Assembly: GCF_026240635.1 (NCBI RefSeq)
Contig: NZ_CP110848.1
Location: 3,119,741-3,183,740, forward strand
Direction: 5' to 3'
Origin: Trichothermofontia sichuanensis B231
GTDB taxonomy: Bacteria; Cyanobacteriota; Cyanobacteriia; B231
Length of the DNA stretch: 64,000 bases
The notes under the pieces were generated by a model. It did not search any database. It was not told the DNA's origin and worked only from the letters and a program-made list of their open reading frames with translations. Below, in pieces: positions 8,658 to 17,475 of this stretch (within the stretch, counting starts at the first letter, position 1; every line of letters begins with the position of its first letter). The translations under genes and the position numbers were made by a program.

Positions 8658-11012
8658 ATGAACGTTACCACTGTATCTACTGATTCAACTCCGATGCCGG
8701 CTGATGCCCCGATGCCGGCTGATGCCCCGCCTCTGGACTATGAGGTGATCCCGGAGTGGTTGCGATCGTGTCTAGTCCTCAACGGTCGGGACTTACCCAG
8801 CCCAGCGATACCTGCGGACGCTAGCCGGGAAACAGGGGAAAGTAACTTGTCAGTGATAGCTCGGCCTGCGCCCCTGAGTCCAGAGGATAATCGGTTGATT
8901 TGTCAGGCGTTTGAGTTTGCCTATTGTCTCCATGCGGGCCAGCGACGGGCCTCGGGTGAACCCTACATCTGCCACCCGATCGCCGTGGCGGGTCTGCTGC
9001 GGGATTTGGGCGGGAGTGCAGCCATGATCGCTGCTGGTTTTTTACACGATGTTGTTGAGGATACAGCGGTAACGCCTGCGGAAATTGAGGAACGGTTTGG
9101 GGCAGAGGTGCGCCAGTTAGTGGAAGGGGTAACTAAACTCTCGAAGCTCAACTTTGCCAGCAAGACTGAGAGTCAGGCCGAGAATTTCCGGCGAATGTTC
9201 TTAGCAATGGCCCAGGATATCCGGGTCATCGTGGTGAAGCTAGCCGATCGTCTGCACAATATGCGAACCCTGGAGCACCTGCGGGACGATAAGCGTCGCC
9301 GTATTGCCCTGGAAACCCGGGAAATTTTTGCCCCGTTAGCCAACCGCCTGGGGATCGGGCGGTTCAAGTGGGAATTAGAAGATCTGGCGTTTAAATACCT
9401 GGAACCGGAAGCCTATCGAGAGATCCAGGGTCTAGTTGCCGAAAAACGGATCGATCGCGAATCCCGTCTGGCTAAGGCGATCGCCCTGTTAAAAGAACGC
9501 CTTAATGGGGCGGGGATCAACTATGTTGATCTGAGTGGCCGTCCTAAGCATCTTTACAGCATCTACCAAAAGATGCAGCGGCAACAAAAAAGTTTCCATG
9601 AGATTTATGACATTGCCGCCATTCGCATTATTGTTGAAACCACGGAGGAATGTTATCGTACTCTGGCGATTGTCCACGATGCATTTCGTCCGATCCCTGG
9701 TCGCTTTAAGGACTACATTGGGTTACCCAAGCCCAACCAATATCAATCATTGCATACGGCTGTGATTGGTTTGAATGGGCGGGCGATGGAAGTCCAGATT
9801 CGCACGATTGAAATGCATTACGTTGCTGAATACGGGATTGCGGCTCACTGGAAATATAAAGAGACAGGTCATTCTAATGCCCCCCTCTCAGCCAAGGAGC
9901 ATAAATTTACCTGGCTGCGGCAATTACTAGACTGGCAAAATGACTTGAAGGATGCTCAGGAATATCTGGATAATGTCAAGGACAACCTGTTCCACGAAGA
10001 TGTTTATGTCTTCACGCCGCGTGGGGATGTGATTTCCCTGGCCCGACAGGCTACGCCCGTGGATTTTGCTTATCGTATCCATACGGAGGTGGGTAACCAC
10101 TGTGCGGGCGCTAAAGTTAATGGTCGCCTTGTGCCGTTGGATACGGAGTTACGCAACGGCGATATCGTCGAAATCATCACCCAGAAGAACTCCCACCCCA
10201 GTTTGGGCTGGTTAAACTTTGTGGTTACCCCCAGTGCCCGCAACCGGATTCGCCAGTGGTATAAGCGATCGCACCGGGATGAAAATATTGCCCGTGGGCG
10301 GGAGTTACTGGAGCGGGAATTGGGTAAAAATGGCCTGGATGCCCTTCTCAAATCGGCTCCGATCCAAGCCGTCGCCGAACGCTGTAATTACCACAGCACG
10401 GAGGATCTCCTGGCAGCATTGGGGTATGGCGAAGTCACCCTGAATCTGGTGGTCAATCGCATCCGGGATGCCGTCAGTGGTGAGCGAACCAGTCAAGTCG
10501 CTGCTCCCAGCCTCCGGGATGAGCCAATCCAGGTCTCCCCTGGCCAGCGGCCTAATTTTGATACCCACTCGCCGATCGCGGGGATCGAGGGACTCATGCA
10601 CCATATTGCGGGATGTTGTAATCCGATCCCAGGTGAGCCGATCATTGGGGTTGTGACGCGAGGGCGGGGGATTTCCATCCATCGCCACGACTGCGAGAAT
10701 TTAGAGCACCTGGAGGGGGATCGCCTTATTCCCGTCAGTTGGAACGCCTGCCAAAATAGTAATGGTCGTCCCCACACCTATCCGGTGACCTTACAGATTG
10801 AAGTCATCGATCGGGTTGGGATTCTTAAGGACGTTCTGGCCCGTTTGGCTGATAATGGGATTAACGTCCGCCATGCTGAGGTAAAGACCCACCATGACCG
10901 ACCCGCAATTCTGAATCTCTGTATTGATGTTCGGGACTGTGCCCAGCTAGAACGCACCTCGATCCAGATCAAAAAGCTAAGCGACGTTTTGAATCTGCGT
11001 CGTGTTAATTAA
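8658..11012 (+). CDS. rsh: Bifunctional (p)ppGpp synthetase/hydrolase, RelA/SpoT family
   Basis: The 784 residues include an HD hydrolase domain (His130-Asp131 in HDVVEDT) and a synthetase domain with RFKDYIGLPKPNQYQSLHT at about 349. The RFKD form is that of bifunctional Rel enzymes rather than synthetase-only RelA. A TGS domain (about 450-512) and a C-terminal ACT domain (about 705-784) follow, with a Cys-rich region containing HHIAGCCNP. It makes and degrades (p)ppGpp in the stringent and darkness responses. Near the N-terminus an 18-bp in-frame tandem duplication (8693-8728) doubles the PMPADA sequence. It is usually the only long RSH in a cyanobacterium. Confidence 0.97.
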   Translation: MNVTTVSTDSTPMPADAPMPADAPPLDYEVIPEWLRSCLVLNGRDLPSPAIPADASRETGESNLSVIARPAPLSPEDNRLICQAFEFAYCLHAGQRRASGEPYICHPIAVAGLLRDLGGSAAMIAAGFLHDVVEDTAVTPAEIEERFGAEVRQLVEGVTKLSKLNFASKTESQAENFRRMFLAMAQDIRVIVVKLADRLHNMRTLEHLRDDKRRRIALETREIFAPLANRLGIGRFKWELEDLAFKYLEPEAYREIQGLVAEKRIDRESRLAKAIALLKERLNGAGINYVDLSGRPKHLYSIYQKMQRQQKSFHEIYDIAAIRIIVETTEECYRTLAIVHDAFRPIPGRFKDYIGLPKPNQYQSLHTAVIGLNGRAMEVQIRTIEMHYVAEYGIAAHWKYKETGHSNAPLSAKEHKFTWLRQLLDWQNDLKDAQEYLDNVKDNLFHEDVYVFTPRGDVISLARQATPVDFAYRIHTEVGNHCAGAKVNGRLVPLDTELRNGDIVEIITQKNSHPSLGWLNFVVTPSARNRIRQWYKRSHRDENIARGRELLERELGKNGLDALLKSAPIQAVAERCNYHSTEDLLAALGYGEVTLNLVVNRIRDAVSGERTSQVAAPSLRDEPIQVSPGQRPNFDTHSPIAGIEGLMHHIAGCCNPIPGEPIIGVVTRGRGISIHRHDCENLEHLEGDRLIPVSWNACQNSNGRPHTYPVTLQIEVIDRVGILKDVLARLADNGINVRHAEVKTHHDRPAILNLCIDVRDCAQLERTSIQIKKLSDVLNLRRVN

Positions 11013-11169
11013 CGGGATTTAAGTGGGTAGCGTTTTGGTTACAAAGCTTAAATTTTCACACAACACCCTTGTCCTTCTGATAACTTGCCTCCAGCATCCG
11101 AGAGCGACAGCCGATGGCTAACAGCCCTCGATATAACTTTGTGACTCATCGCTGCCTCACGTCTGTGCC

Positions 11170-11796
11170 GTGATCATGCTGTTTTCGGGAAAACACATCA
11201 ATGGGCCTTGCCAACGCCAACGCAACCCTGGTCGTGGTCGTTGGCTATGGACTTGTCTGGCGATAGCCTGCTGCTCAACAGCAGCTTGGGTGGGTGTTCG
11301 CCATTGTCAGCGGCTGCATGAAGTGCCCCAGGCTGTCCTTGTGTTGGGCGGAGCACCGGAACGAGAGCATTTTGCGGCTGAGTTTGCCCGCCAGCATCCT
11401 AACCTGCCGATCTGGGTGTCATCAGGAACTAATCCAGAGTACGCTGAATGGGTGTTTGCTGAGGCGGGGATTGCGGAGGAACGGCTGCATCTGGACTATC
11501 GGGCCGTTGATACCGTCACGAATTTCACTACCCTGGCGGATCAACTGCAAGCCCAGGGAGTTCGCAGTGTCTATCTGATTACCTCCGACTATCACATGCG
11601 GCGGGCCGTGGTGATTGGTGAAATTGTGCTGGGCAGCCGGGGGATTCATTTTCAACCTGTGCCGGTGCGCTCCGATCGCTCACCGGAGTCACCGGAAACC
11701 TTGAGTAAAGTGGTGCGGGATGGGGCGCGGGCTATCTTGTGGGTAGCGACGGGCAATACCGGGATCAATCTCGTCAAACGGCCCCCGTCCTATTAG
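11170..11796 (+). CDS. YdcF/ElyC-type DUF218 membrane-anchored protein
   Basis: The 208 residues start at GTG 11170 or the ATG at 11176. One N-terminal membrane helix (WLWTCLAIACCSTAAWVGV) precedes a DUF218 domain with AVLVLGGAP, a conserved Asp-Thr (DTVTNF) and TSDYHMRRA, the family core. DUF218 proteins such as SanA and ElyC act at the cell envelope, with links to peptidoglycan or lipid-carrier metabolism; the reaction is unknown. It lies 157 bases downstream of rsh on the same strand and may be read with it. Confidence 0.85.
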   Translation: MIMLFSGKHINGPCQRQRNPGRGRWLWTCLAIACCSTAAWVGVRHCQRLHEVPQAVLVLGGAPEREHFAAEFARQHPNLPIWVSSGTNPEYAEWVFAEAGIAEERLHLDYRAVDTVTNFTTLADQLQAQGVRSVYLITSDYHMRRAVVIGEIVLGSRGIHFQPVPVRSDRSPESPETLSKVVRDGARAILWVATGNTGINLVKRPPSY

Positions 11797-12105
11797 GGGT
11801 TAGGGACCAAAGGGATCAGCAGGGGTTTGGCATAGGGCAGGGGCGATCGTTTCCCTGAGAAGGGGCTGACCTATCCCTGTCACTGCCTGATAGCCGATCG
11901 CATGGGCTGATGCTACAGTGGCCAAATTTAATGCAAGATTTTGATTGGAACGGTACCCTGGATTTGGGCGTGGCACTGTATCCCATTGGCACAATGCCCA
12001 GGGGGGGAACTCTTCTCTTGTCCTGACATCAAAGCTAACTGCATCCGAGCCAACCGCATTACTACCCATCAGTCGTTGCCCTTGTTTTCCTGGGAGGAAA
12101 CCTTG

Positions 12106-12918
12106 ATGAAACCCTTACTTCGCTTTGGCCTGACCGCCCTTACGGCAGCCTTGGTTGGGACAATGAATGGGCTGCGTCCCGTCAATGCCGCCATCTTTGG
12201 GCAACAAGAAGTCGATCAGTCCAAGTTGATTGCGATCGCGGCTCCCCGTGGCAATACGGGTGCATACCAATTGCTGATTTTGGAGCAAACCTCGGCGCAA
12301 CGTCCCTGCTGGGCGGAAAGCGGGAGTAACCCGATCCGGGTTGATCCCCTACTGCTAACCTTCAATTTCACTGGCATTTGCGATCGTAAAACCGACAGTA
12401 ATGGCTTTTCCATCCGCATGGCGGGTGAGGATTTAGCCCTTAACTACAACCTGCGCGTGGTTCGCACGGATCGGGATCTCGTGCTGATTGGCTATCCTAG
12501 CCGCGATCGGAATGCTCCGATTCTTGAAATCGGTCGTGCCTATGGTGTTATCCCAGGCGAGTTTGCCAAGTTGATCCTGAATCCCAACTGGCGGTTTACC
12601 AAACGGACCTATGAGGGGAGAACTTTAGGGCATGTGTACCTGACCACGGATGCAAGCCTTGCAGACGTGGCGGCCACAACGGCTGCACCTGACGTGACTC
12701 CCCTGACGCGCACACCGGATCTGGAAACTCGGCCAGCAGTTTTACCGGAAACCCCTGTCCCCAGCGTCACCGAGGGCAAAACGGGGCCAGCAGGGACGCC
12801 GGTAACAGCGATCGAAGTCGAAACCTCGGTCGCCCCCCCGTCGAATCGAACACCTTACCGCCGACATCAGTTAGGCCAGGGGAGCCCTTGCCAACACCCA
12901 AATCGGCTCAGGAGTTAG
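12106..12918 (+). CDS. Secreted DUF3747 protein with probable C-terminal frameshift
   Basis: The ATG at 12106 is preceded by GGGAGGAAA and followed by a signal peptide (LLRFGLTALTAALVGTMNG to VNA), so the longer frame from 11941 is rejected. Residues 27 to about 185 (IFGQQEVDQSKLIAIAAP, then YGVIPGEFAKLIL) match the cyanobacterial DUF3747 domain; its function is unknown. A Pro/Thr-rich tail follows. At a run of seven C (12833-12839) the frame turns into a short basic tail. One extra C would restore a Pro-rich tail ending ELVVPTREALPTLW with a stop at 12954-12956. This is either a sequencing slip or a real slippage site. Confidence 0.8.
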   Translation: MKPLLRFGLTALTAALVGTMNGLRPVNAAIFGQQEVDQSKLIAIAAPRGNTGAYQLLILEQTSAQRPCWAESGSNPIRVDPLLLTFNFTGICDRKTDSNGFSIRMAGEDLALNYNLRVVRTDRDLVLIGYPSRDRNAPILEIGRAYGVIPGEFAKLILNPNWRFTKRTYEGRTLGHVYLTTDASLADVAATTAAPDVTPLTRTPDLETRPAVLPETPVPSVTEGKTGPAGTPVTAIEVETSVAPPSNRTPYRRHQLGQGSPCQHPNRLRS

Positions 12919-12990
12919 TGGTTCCCACGCGGGAGGCGCTACCAACCCTTTGGTAGAGATCATGGGGGCAGGGATCAGAGGTTCATCGGC

Positions 12991-13217
12991 TGGTTGACTG
13001 ACCAATCTTTTCCCCTTTCACGAGGAGAGAGAACAGAGAACAGAGAACAGAGAACAGAAAACAGAGATAGTCACTCAGTTGCCCTCACTGCTCACTGCTC
13101 TAGCCTCACGCCTAAATTCCTTCTTCTACCAGGGGCACAGGGACGTTAACCCCAAACCCCTGGCTCGCAGTCCCTCTCCCAGAGCGGGAGAGCGCTTGGG
13201 GTGAGGGTAGTCCGAAT
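12991..13217. repeat. Composite dispersed repeat, family 3, copy 1
   Basis: It begins GGTTGACTGACC and contains several AGAGAACAG units, a TCACTCAGTTGCCCTCACT stretch and a GAGAGCGCTTGGGGTGAGGG end. Near-identical sequence occurs at 50671-50868 and, reversed, at 45573-45798. Partial copies lie at 31622-31676, 49823-49878 and 61013-61080. Confidence 0.85.
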
Positions 13218-13319
13218 TCGAGGTAAAGATTGCAAAATGCAACAGTCCCTGGCAAAGGTTCGATGGGCGAAGGCGATCGCGGGTAGGCTAGGAGAAGGAC
13301 TCGACCCGGTCTGGCACCT

Positions 13320-13598
13320 ATGGACGCAGCTCACGACCCCTTCCGGAGAGCGAATGACATACTCAGGCGTGCAGCTTACCTGCGCTGGCACCGGCTGCAA
13401 GCTAAACAGCACATTCTTCGTTCCCAGGTTGGTTTTGTTGATACAAGCCCCACTCGCCCTCAGCCTTGTCAAGGGTGTGCTAACTACCACGGCGTTGCCT
13501 ATGGGATATCGCGGGCTACGCGCCAAGTATTAGTATGTGCTATCCATCCCAATGGTTGGCACACTTCAATTGCCTGCCCCGACTGGCGAAGCGATTAG
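13320..13598 (+). CDS. Small Cys-rich cyanobacterial protein of unknown function
   Basis: The 92-residue product ends with QPCQGCANYHGVAYGIS, LVCAIHPNGWH and CPDWRSD. This Cys-x2-Cys / YHG / CAIHP-G / CPDW pattern recurs in small cyanobacterial proteins and looks like a metal-binding knuckle with four cysteines. The N-terminal half is helical and basic. Nothing is known of the function. It is preferred over overlapping frames because of this motif. It stands alone between a dispersed repeat and an Rpn remnant. Confidence 0.7.
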   Translation: MDAAHDPFRRANDILRRAAYLRWHRLQAKQHILRSQVGFVDTSPTRPQPCQGCANYHGVAYGISRATRQVLVCAIHPNGWHTSIACPDWRSD

Positions 13599-13634
13599 AA
13601 ACCCTCAATGAGGTATCGAGGGTGTATCGATGGG

Positions 13635-14000
13635 CTAGGGTTGGAGTTGGGCAACTGTGGCGATCGGCAATTCCGTTACCGCCGCTACCTGTTCAACACT
13701 CATCCCCAGTTTTAACAAATTGAGGGCAACTTCCCGCTTGCCTTCGGCCTTACCTTCGGCCTTACCTTCGGCCTTACCTTCAGCACGGCCCTTGGCTTCT
13801 CCCTCGGCCAGGATCGCCTGGTACATCACTGACTCACGCATAATCTCTTGCCTCATCAGTTGTTGAATAACCGCTTGATTTAATACTAACCCCGCTAAGA
13901 TAGCGGTTGAGGCAGCGACATCACTACGCTGCTGCCGATCGCTCATGGCTTCAACTTGCTGGCCGGGGGAAATTCGGCGCATTAACGGATGCGTCTCGGC
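13635..14000 (-). pseudogene. C-terminal remnant of an Rpn-family (PD-(D/E)XK) putative transposase/nuclease
   Basis: The 115-residue ORF (ATG 13982) keeps only the C-terminal part of the family: PDRQ-like DRQQRSDVAASTAILAGLV, QEIMRESVMYQAILAEGEA, a Lys/Glu repeat and LLKLGMSVEQVAAVTELP. The nuclease core that should precede it is absent. The frame opens right after the stop of the NTF2-like gene at 14001. A 12-bp tandem repeat (about 13740-13783) encodes the repeated EGKA. Intact relatives are near 250-300 residues. It is probably a decayed fragment. Confidence 0.72.
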
Positions 14001-14435
14001 TTAGAGCGTTGCCGATCCCTCGGCGTATTCGGCCTTATCGACAATATATTTGACAAAAGCAGGCGTGCCAGCAGCCGATCGCGTTAAATGCCAGGTTTGG
14101 TAGGCATCCATGATAATGCGATCGCTCGTGGCTGCCGGGGGAATCCAGCGACTCGCCTCCCAGCGGACCACCACCTTCACCTGGGTAATATCGCCTTCCG
14201 TTCCCACAATTTCAGCCGACTTCACTTCATGAACTTCATCAAAAAAGAGACCGATCGCCCGTTCATACCAACCCTTAAATCCTTCCCAACCCTCCACCGT
14301 AAATTCCGGCACCGTCAAGACAAAATTATCCGCAATTAACGGTTTATAGGACTCTAGCGGCGCATGAACATCGAGGAGTTTATACCAATCCGCAACAAAC
14401 GTATTGATCTCATCTTGGGTAAACGGCGTACTCAT
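14001..14435 (-). CDS. NTF2/SnoaL-like protein
   Basis: The ATG at 14435 with AAGGA upstream gives 144 residues; the longer frame begins inside a repeat and is rejected. The sequence (VADWYKLLDVHAPLESYKPL, then VKVVVRWEASRW) fits the alpha+beta cone of NTF2/SnoaL-fold proteins, which bind small hydrophobic ligands or act as cyclases, isomerases or dehydratases. No catalytic dyad can be assigned. It is the last of three co-directional genes (PfpI-like, ThDP enzyme, this), with 113 bases to the ThDP gene. A joint role in one pathway is inferred from context only. Confidence 0.75.
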   Translation of the reverse strand: MSTPFTQDEINTFVADWYKLLDVHAPLESYKPLIADNFVLTVPEFTVEGWEGFKGWYERAIGLFFDEVHEVKSAEIVGTEGDITQVKVVVRWEASRWIPPAATSDRIIMDAYQTWHLTRSAAGTPAFVKYIVDKAEYAEGSATL

Positions 14436-14477
14436 GACAACATCCTTAGAACGAGTGCAAATAAAAACAACTTCATG

Positions 14478-14535
14478 CCCCTTCGTGTCCTTCGTGCCTT
14501 GGTGGTAAAACCACAAAGACACAAAGGGCACAAAG
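14478..14535. repeat. Imperfect inverted repeat of the CACAAAG / CTTCGTG type
   Basis: The left arm (14478-14506, CTTCGTGTCCTTCGTGCC core) is imperfectly complementary to the right arm (14510-14535, ACCACAAAGACACAAAGGGC core). Related sequence occurs at 16291-16363, 47163-47191 and 57197-57222. Confidence 0.75.
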
Positions 14536-14548
14536 CTGAGTCAAAAAC

Positions 14549-16255
14549 CTACAAACCCGTCTGTTGACGAATCACATCAGGCTTAAAGCTACCGGGCACA
14601 ACCACATCGATCAAAAACGGTCCCTTATGGGCCATCGCCTGGGCGATCGCCGGCCCTACCTCCGCTGGCTTCTCCACCCGCATCGCCGGCACCCCCATTG
14701 CCTGAGAAAGCTGGGCAAACTGAATATCCGGATAGGACAGATCAAAACTCAAGGGATAATCATGAGCAGCGACCTGATTTTCCTTCCAATACTGCTCAAT
14801 ATTGAGTTGCAACAGCTTATAAGAACGGTTATTACAAATCACAAACTTGACATCCACGTTATACCGCGCCGCTGTCCATAGGGCCTGGATCGTGTACATA
14901 CTCCCGCCATCGCCTGTAAAGCCAATCACCGTCTTATCCGGGTTGGCCAGCTTCGCCCCGATGGCGCCGGGAATTCCCACCCCCAACGAACCACCCCGCG
15001 TCAGGAAGTAATGCTCCGGTTGCGTCGGTGGCAGATAACGCACCAGCGCTGGCGAACTGGTCAGCGCCTCATCGAAGATAATCACATCTTCCGGCAGATG
15101 GGGCACCAACTCCTCCATAAAGCGAGAGAATTGGAGCGGCACCTGATCCCGCACAGCGCGATCGGCCTCCAGCGCCGCTGCCCGTTTACTTTCTTTTTGT
15201 TGCCGAAGCGCTTCCATCCGGGCCTGGGCCGCCTGCTGCTGTTCCGGCGTCAGGATTTGTGCCAACGCCGTTGCCAACTTCGCCAGCGTCAACTTGGGAT
15301 CACTCACCAGGCCCAAATCCACCGGATGATTCTTGGCGATTTCGTAGGCGTTCAGATCCACATGCACCACCTTCGCGCCCGGTGCGAAAACAGTCCCTAA
15401 TTCTGGGAACACCTCCGGCACGATATAGGTACCTGTTACCAGAATCGCGTCGCCCTTTTGCAAAATCGGCAAACTTTGGAAGCCGAACATGTGGCCCGTC
15501 GCGCCCTGGTAGAGCGGATGGGTATAGCTCATGTTGACTTCGCCGTTATCGCATTCCCACACCTCAGCCCCCAGCAACTCGGCCACCCGCGTCAGTTCCG
15601 CCTGGGCACCAGCGTAGGCAACCCCATCCCCAATGAAAATCATCGGCGTTTGGCCGGCGGCTAATAATTGCGCTGCTTCTTTGATGAGGGCCTCATCGGG
15701 GACGACACGGGTGGACGGGAAAGACGTGGGGACGATCGGCTCCACGGTCGGCTGATCGAGAATGTCCTGGGGCAGACAGACATAAACTGGACCCATTGGC
15801 GGAGTGGCAGCAATCTTAATCGCCCGCCGTAAGACCCGCAGGACTGAGGACGGGTCCATCACCAGGGTGGACCATTTGGTGACGGGTTCGGCAAAGGCCA
15901 CGAGATCCCCAGCCATTTGGGCATCCATCGCCATGTACTTGATCCCGGCATCGCCGCCAATAACAACCAGGGGCGCATGACCCCGTTTGGCCTGGTAGAG
16001 GGCACCAATGCCATTGCCCACGCCGGGGGTGCTGTGCAGTTGGACGATCGTCGGTTTCTTGGTGGCTCTGGCGTAGCCGTCGGCTAGCATTACAGCTACG
16101 CTTTCTTGGAGGGTGAGAATGTATTTCATCTCCGGGTAGACGGCGATCGCATCGAGGAACCCCTGCTCGACCGTGCCGGGGTTGCCAAACATATAGTGAA
16201 TGCCATCGGCGAGCAATTGCTCAATAATGGCGAAGCGACCAGTTTTTTGTGTCAT
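14549..16255 (-). CDS. ThDP-dependent decarboxylase/synthase, benzoylformate-decarboxylase-like
   Basis: The start at 16255 (AGGAAAT site upstream) gives 568 residues; the longer frame reads into a repeat. It has the three-domain ThDP fold: Glu51 in LTLQESVAVMLADGY (cofactor activation), His74 in LHSTPGVGNG, where benzoylformate decarboxylase has an active-site His, and the Mg/ThDP motif GDG (448-450) to NN (475-476). It probably decarboxylates a 2-oxo acid or joins an acyl unit to an aldehyde; the substrate is unknown. There is no FAD or regulatory subunit nearby, against acetolactate synthase. It lies between the PfpI-like and NTF2-like genes on the same strand. Confidence 0.85.
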   Translation of the reverse strand: MTQKTGRFAIIEQLLADGIHYMFGNPGTVEQGFLDAIAVYPEMKYILTLQESVAVMLADGYARATKKPTIVQLHSTPGVGNGIGALYQAKRGHAPLVVIGGDAGIKYMAMDAQMAGDLVAFAEPVTKWSTLVMDPSSVLRVLRRAIKIAATPPMGPVYVCLPQDILDQPTVEPIVPTSFPSTRVVPDEALIKEAAQLLAAGQTPMIFIGDGVAYAGAQAELTRVAELLGAEVWECDNGEVNMSYTHPLYQGATGHMFGFQSLPILQKGDAILVTGTYIVPEVFPELGTVFAPGAKVVHVDLNAYEIAKNHPVDLGLVSDPKLTLAKLATALAQILTPEQQQAAQARMEALRQQKESKRAAALEADRAVRDQVPLQFSRFMEELVPHLPEDVIIFDEALTSSPALVRYLPPTQPEHYFLTRGGSLGVGIPGAIGAKLANPDKTVIGFTGDGGSMYTIQALWTAARYNVDVKFVICNNRSYKLLQLNIEQYWKENQVAAHDYPLSFDLSYPDIQFAQLSQAMGVPAMRVEKPAEVGPAIAQAMAHKGPFLIDVVVPGSFKPDVIRQQTGL

Positions 16256-16290
16256 GGTTATTTCCTGGCGACTGCGTGGGTCGGGCAAGG

Positions 16291-16363
16291 CTCTCTGTGC
16301 TCTCTGTGTCTCTGTGGTGGGATCAACCACTAAGACACAACGGGCACAAAGGAACACAAAGAG
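16291..16363. repeat. Second CACAAAG-type inverted repeat
   Basis: Left arm 16291-16320 (CTCTGTG units ending GTGGTGG) and right arm 16327-16363 (CCACTAAGACACAACGGGC, then GGAACACAAAG) can pair imperfectly. It fills the gap between the PfpI-like and ThDP genes and resembles 14478-14535. Confidence 0.7.
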
Positions 16364-16365
16364 GA

Positions 16366-17190
16366 TTACCAGCCGTAGCGGGTGAGGCCCTTTTCCATGA
16401 CTTCGACCATTTTTTGGCCGGTGAGGTAGGAGTCGGGGGTGGAGCGTCCGGTGATGAAGGGGTAATCGACAATGACTGAGGTTTCTTTGCCGAAGTTACC
16501 GATGTAGGCACCGTCGGGGCCAGTGGCATCCCGCAGGATGAATTCCAGGGGATAGGGGGGGGGTCCCATGTTGAAGTCGGTGCCCAGGAAGCCGGTGCCG
16601 TCGTGGTAGTCGTATTCGATGCAGTGGCCGGTGACGTGTTTGCCCCAAATAATGCTCTTGCGGTTTTCAATTTCCCGCGCAAAAGCCAGACAGGCAACGC
16701 CGTAGCATTCGGCCCCGATCGGCTTATCCAGCTTCAAGAAGCCCAAGATTAGATCATGCACCCGCTGGTTATTGGCCAGATCAACGATCGGGCCACTGCC
16801 GCCGACAATCAGCATGGCGTCATACTGTTTCAGGTCTTCGTAAACCTTATCCAGCTTCTTGTAATACTCCTCCATCTCACGGATGAAGCGGGGGGAACTC
16901 CAATAGGGCCGTTCCGGTAGCCATTCGGACAGGTTGATCGGAAAGTTGAGGCGATCAGAAGCATCGAGTTCGCGCACCTTGCGGGCCACTTCTTCCGTGG
17001 TCACCGATCGTCCCAGGGGCGGATCGATATAACTGGCATCCATGCTGGGGGGTAGGGCATGGGGCCGCTTGCCCTTAGGGGTCGCAAAATCGACCTTGTA
17101 ACCGGCGGCATCAAATGTTTCGAGTGGACCCAGTAATTCCTCTCCCCAGTAGCCCCATTCTGACAAGATAATCAGAACCTTCTTGGACAT
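16366..17190 (-). CDS. DJ-1/PfpI superfamily protein (Hsp31/glyoxalase-like)
   Basis: The 274 residues show the class-I glutamine-amidotransferase-like fold: EELLGPLETFDAAGY near the N-terminus (conserved Glu) and YDAMLIVGGSGPIVDL. The nucleophile elbow is GAECYGVACLAF with Cys162. The elbow is unusual, since most DJ-1 relatives read A-C-H-G. Members act as glyoxalases, deglycases, isonitrile hydratases or chaperones. It is first of the three-gene minus-strand set with the ThDP enzyme and NTF2-like protein. A 285-base upstream gap (17191-17475) likely holds the promoter. An enzyme acting on a reactive carbonyl is the simplest inference. Confidence 0.82.
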   Translation of the reverse strand: MSKKVLIILSEWGYWGEELLGPLETFDAAGYKVDFATPKGKRPHALPPSMDASYIDPPLGRSVTTEEVARKVRELDASDRLNFPINLSEWLPERPYWSSPRFIREMEEYYKKLDKVYEDLKQYDAMLIVGGSGPIVDLANNQRVHDLILGFLKLDKPIGAECYGVACLAFAREIENRKSIIWGKHVTGHCIEYDYHDGTGFLGTDFNMGPPPYPLEFILRDATGPDGAYIGNFGKETSVIVDYPFITGRSTPDSYLTGQKMVEVMEKGLTRYGW

Positions 17191-17475
17191 TCTTGGTACT
17201 CCTTAATTCGGTGGCATTCAACCGGAATTGATCAGACAGAAATTTAAGATCTTCTTAACGTTGCAGGCGGGGGTCCTGAGTAGGGCCCGCATGAACTTTT
17301 GTAAGGTCTATCCAGCCTGACTAGCGGTACTTAATGGCCAGATTCTCTAGAAGTCTCAGTTTCTTTTCTGATCTTCATAAAAAACGGCAAAATTCCTGAA
17401 ACATTTCGATTGTATTTCCGTGAAATTGCTGTCATGCTAGTGGCTGTCTTTAGGAGGAGACATACTCTGATCGGG

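Noticed and set aside
10305-10688. 127-codon minus-strand ORF within rsh
   Set aside because: Shadow of the rsh frame; no ribosome site or motif.
11941-12105. Extended N-terminus of the DUF3747 protein
   Set aside because: The ATG at 12106 has a good ribosome site and starts a signal peptide.
13012-13070. CRISPR-like short repeats (AGAGAACAG units)
   Set aside because: Units are 9 bp, adjacent, without spacers, and part of a dispersed composite repeat.
13201-13533. 110-codon plus-strand ORF overlapping the Cys-rich small protein
   Set aside because: No motif; the overlapping 13320-13598 frame has the CQGC / CAIHP / CPDW pattern of a known cyanobacterial family.
14549-16255. Scytonemin-type ScyA or acetolactate synthase
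   Set aside because: No scyB/scyC neighbours or regulatory subunit; His74 and the neighbours favour a benzoylformate-decarboxylase-like enzyme.
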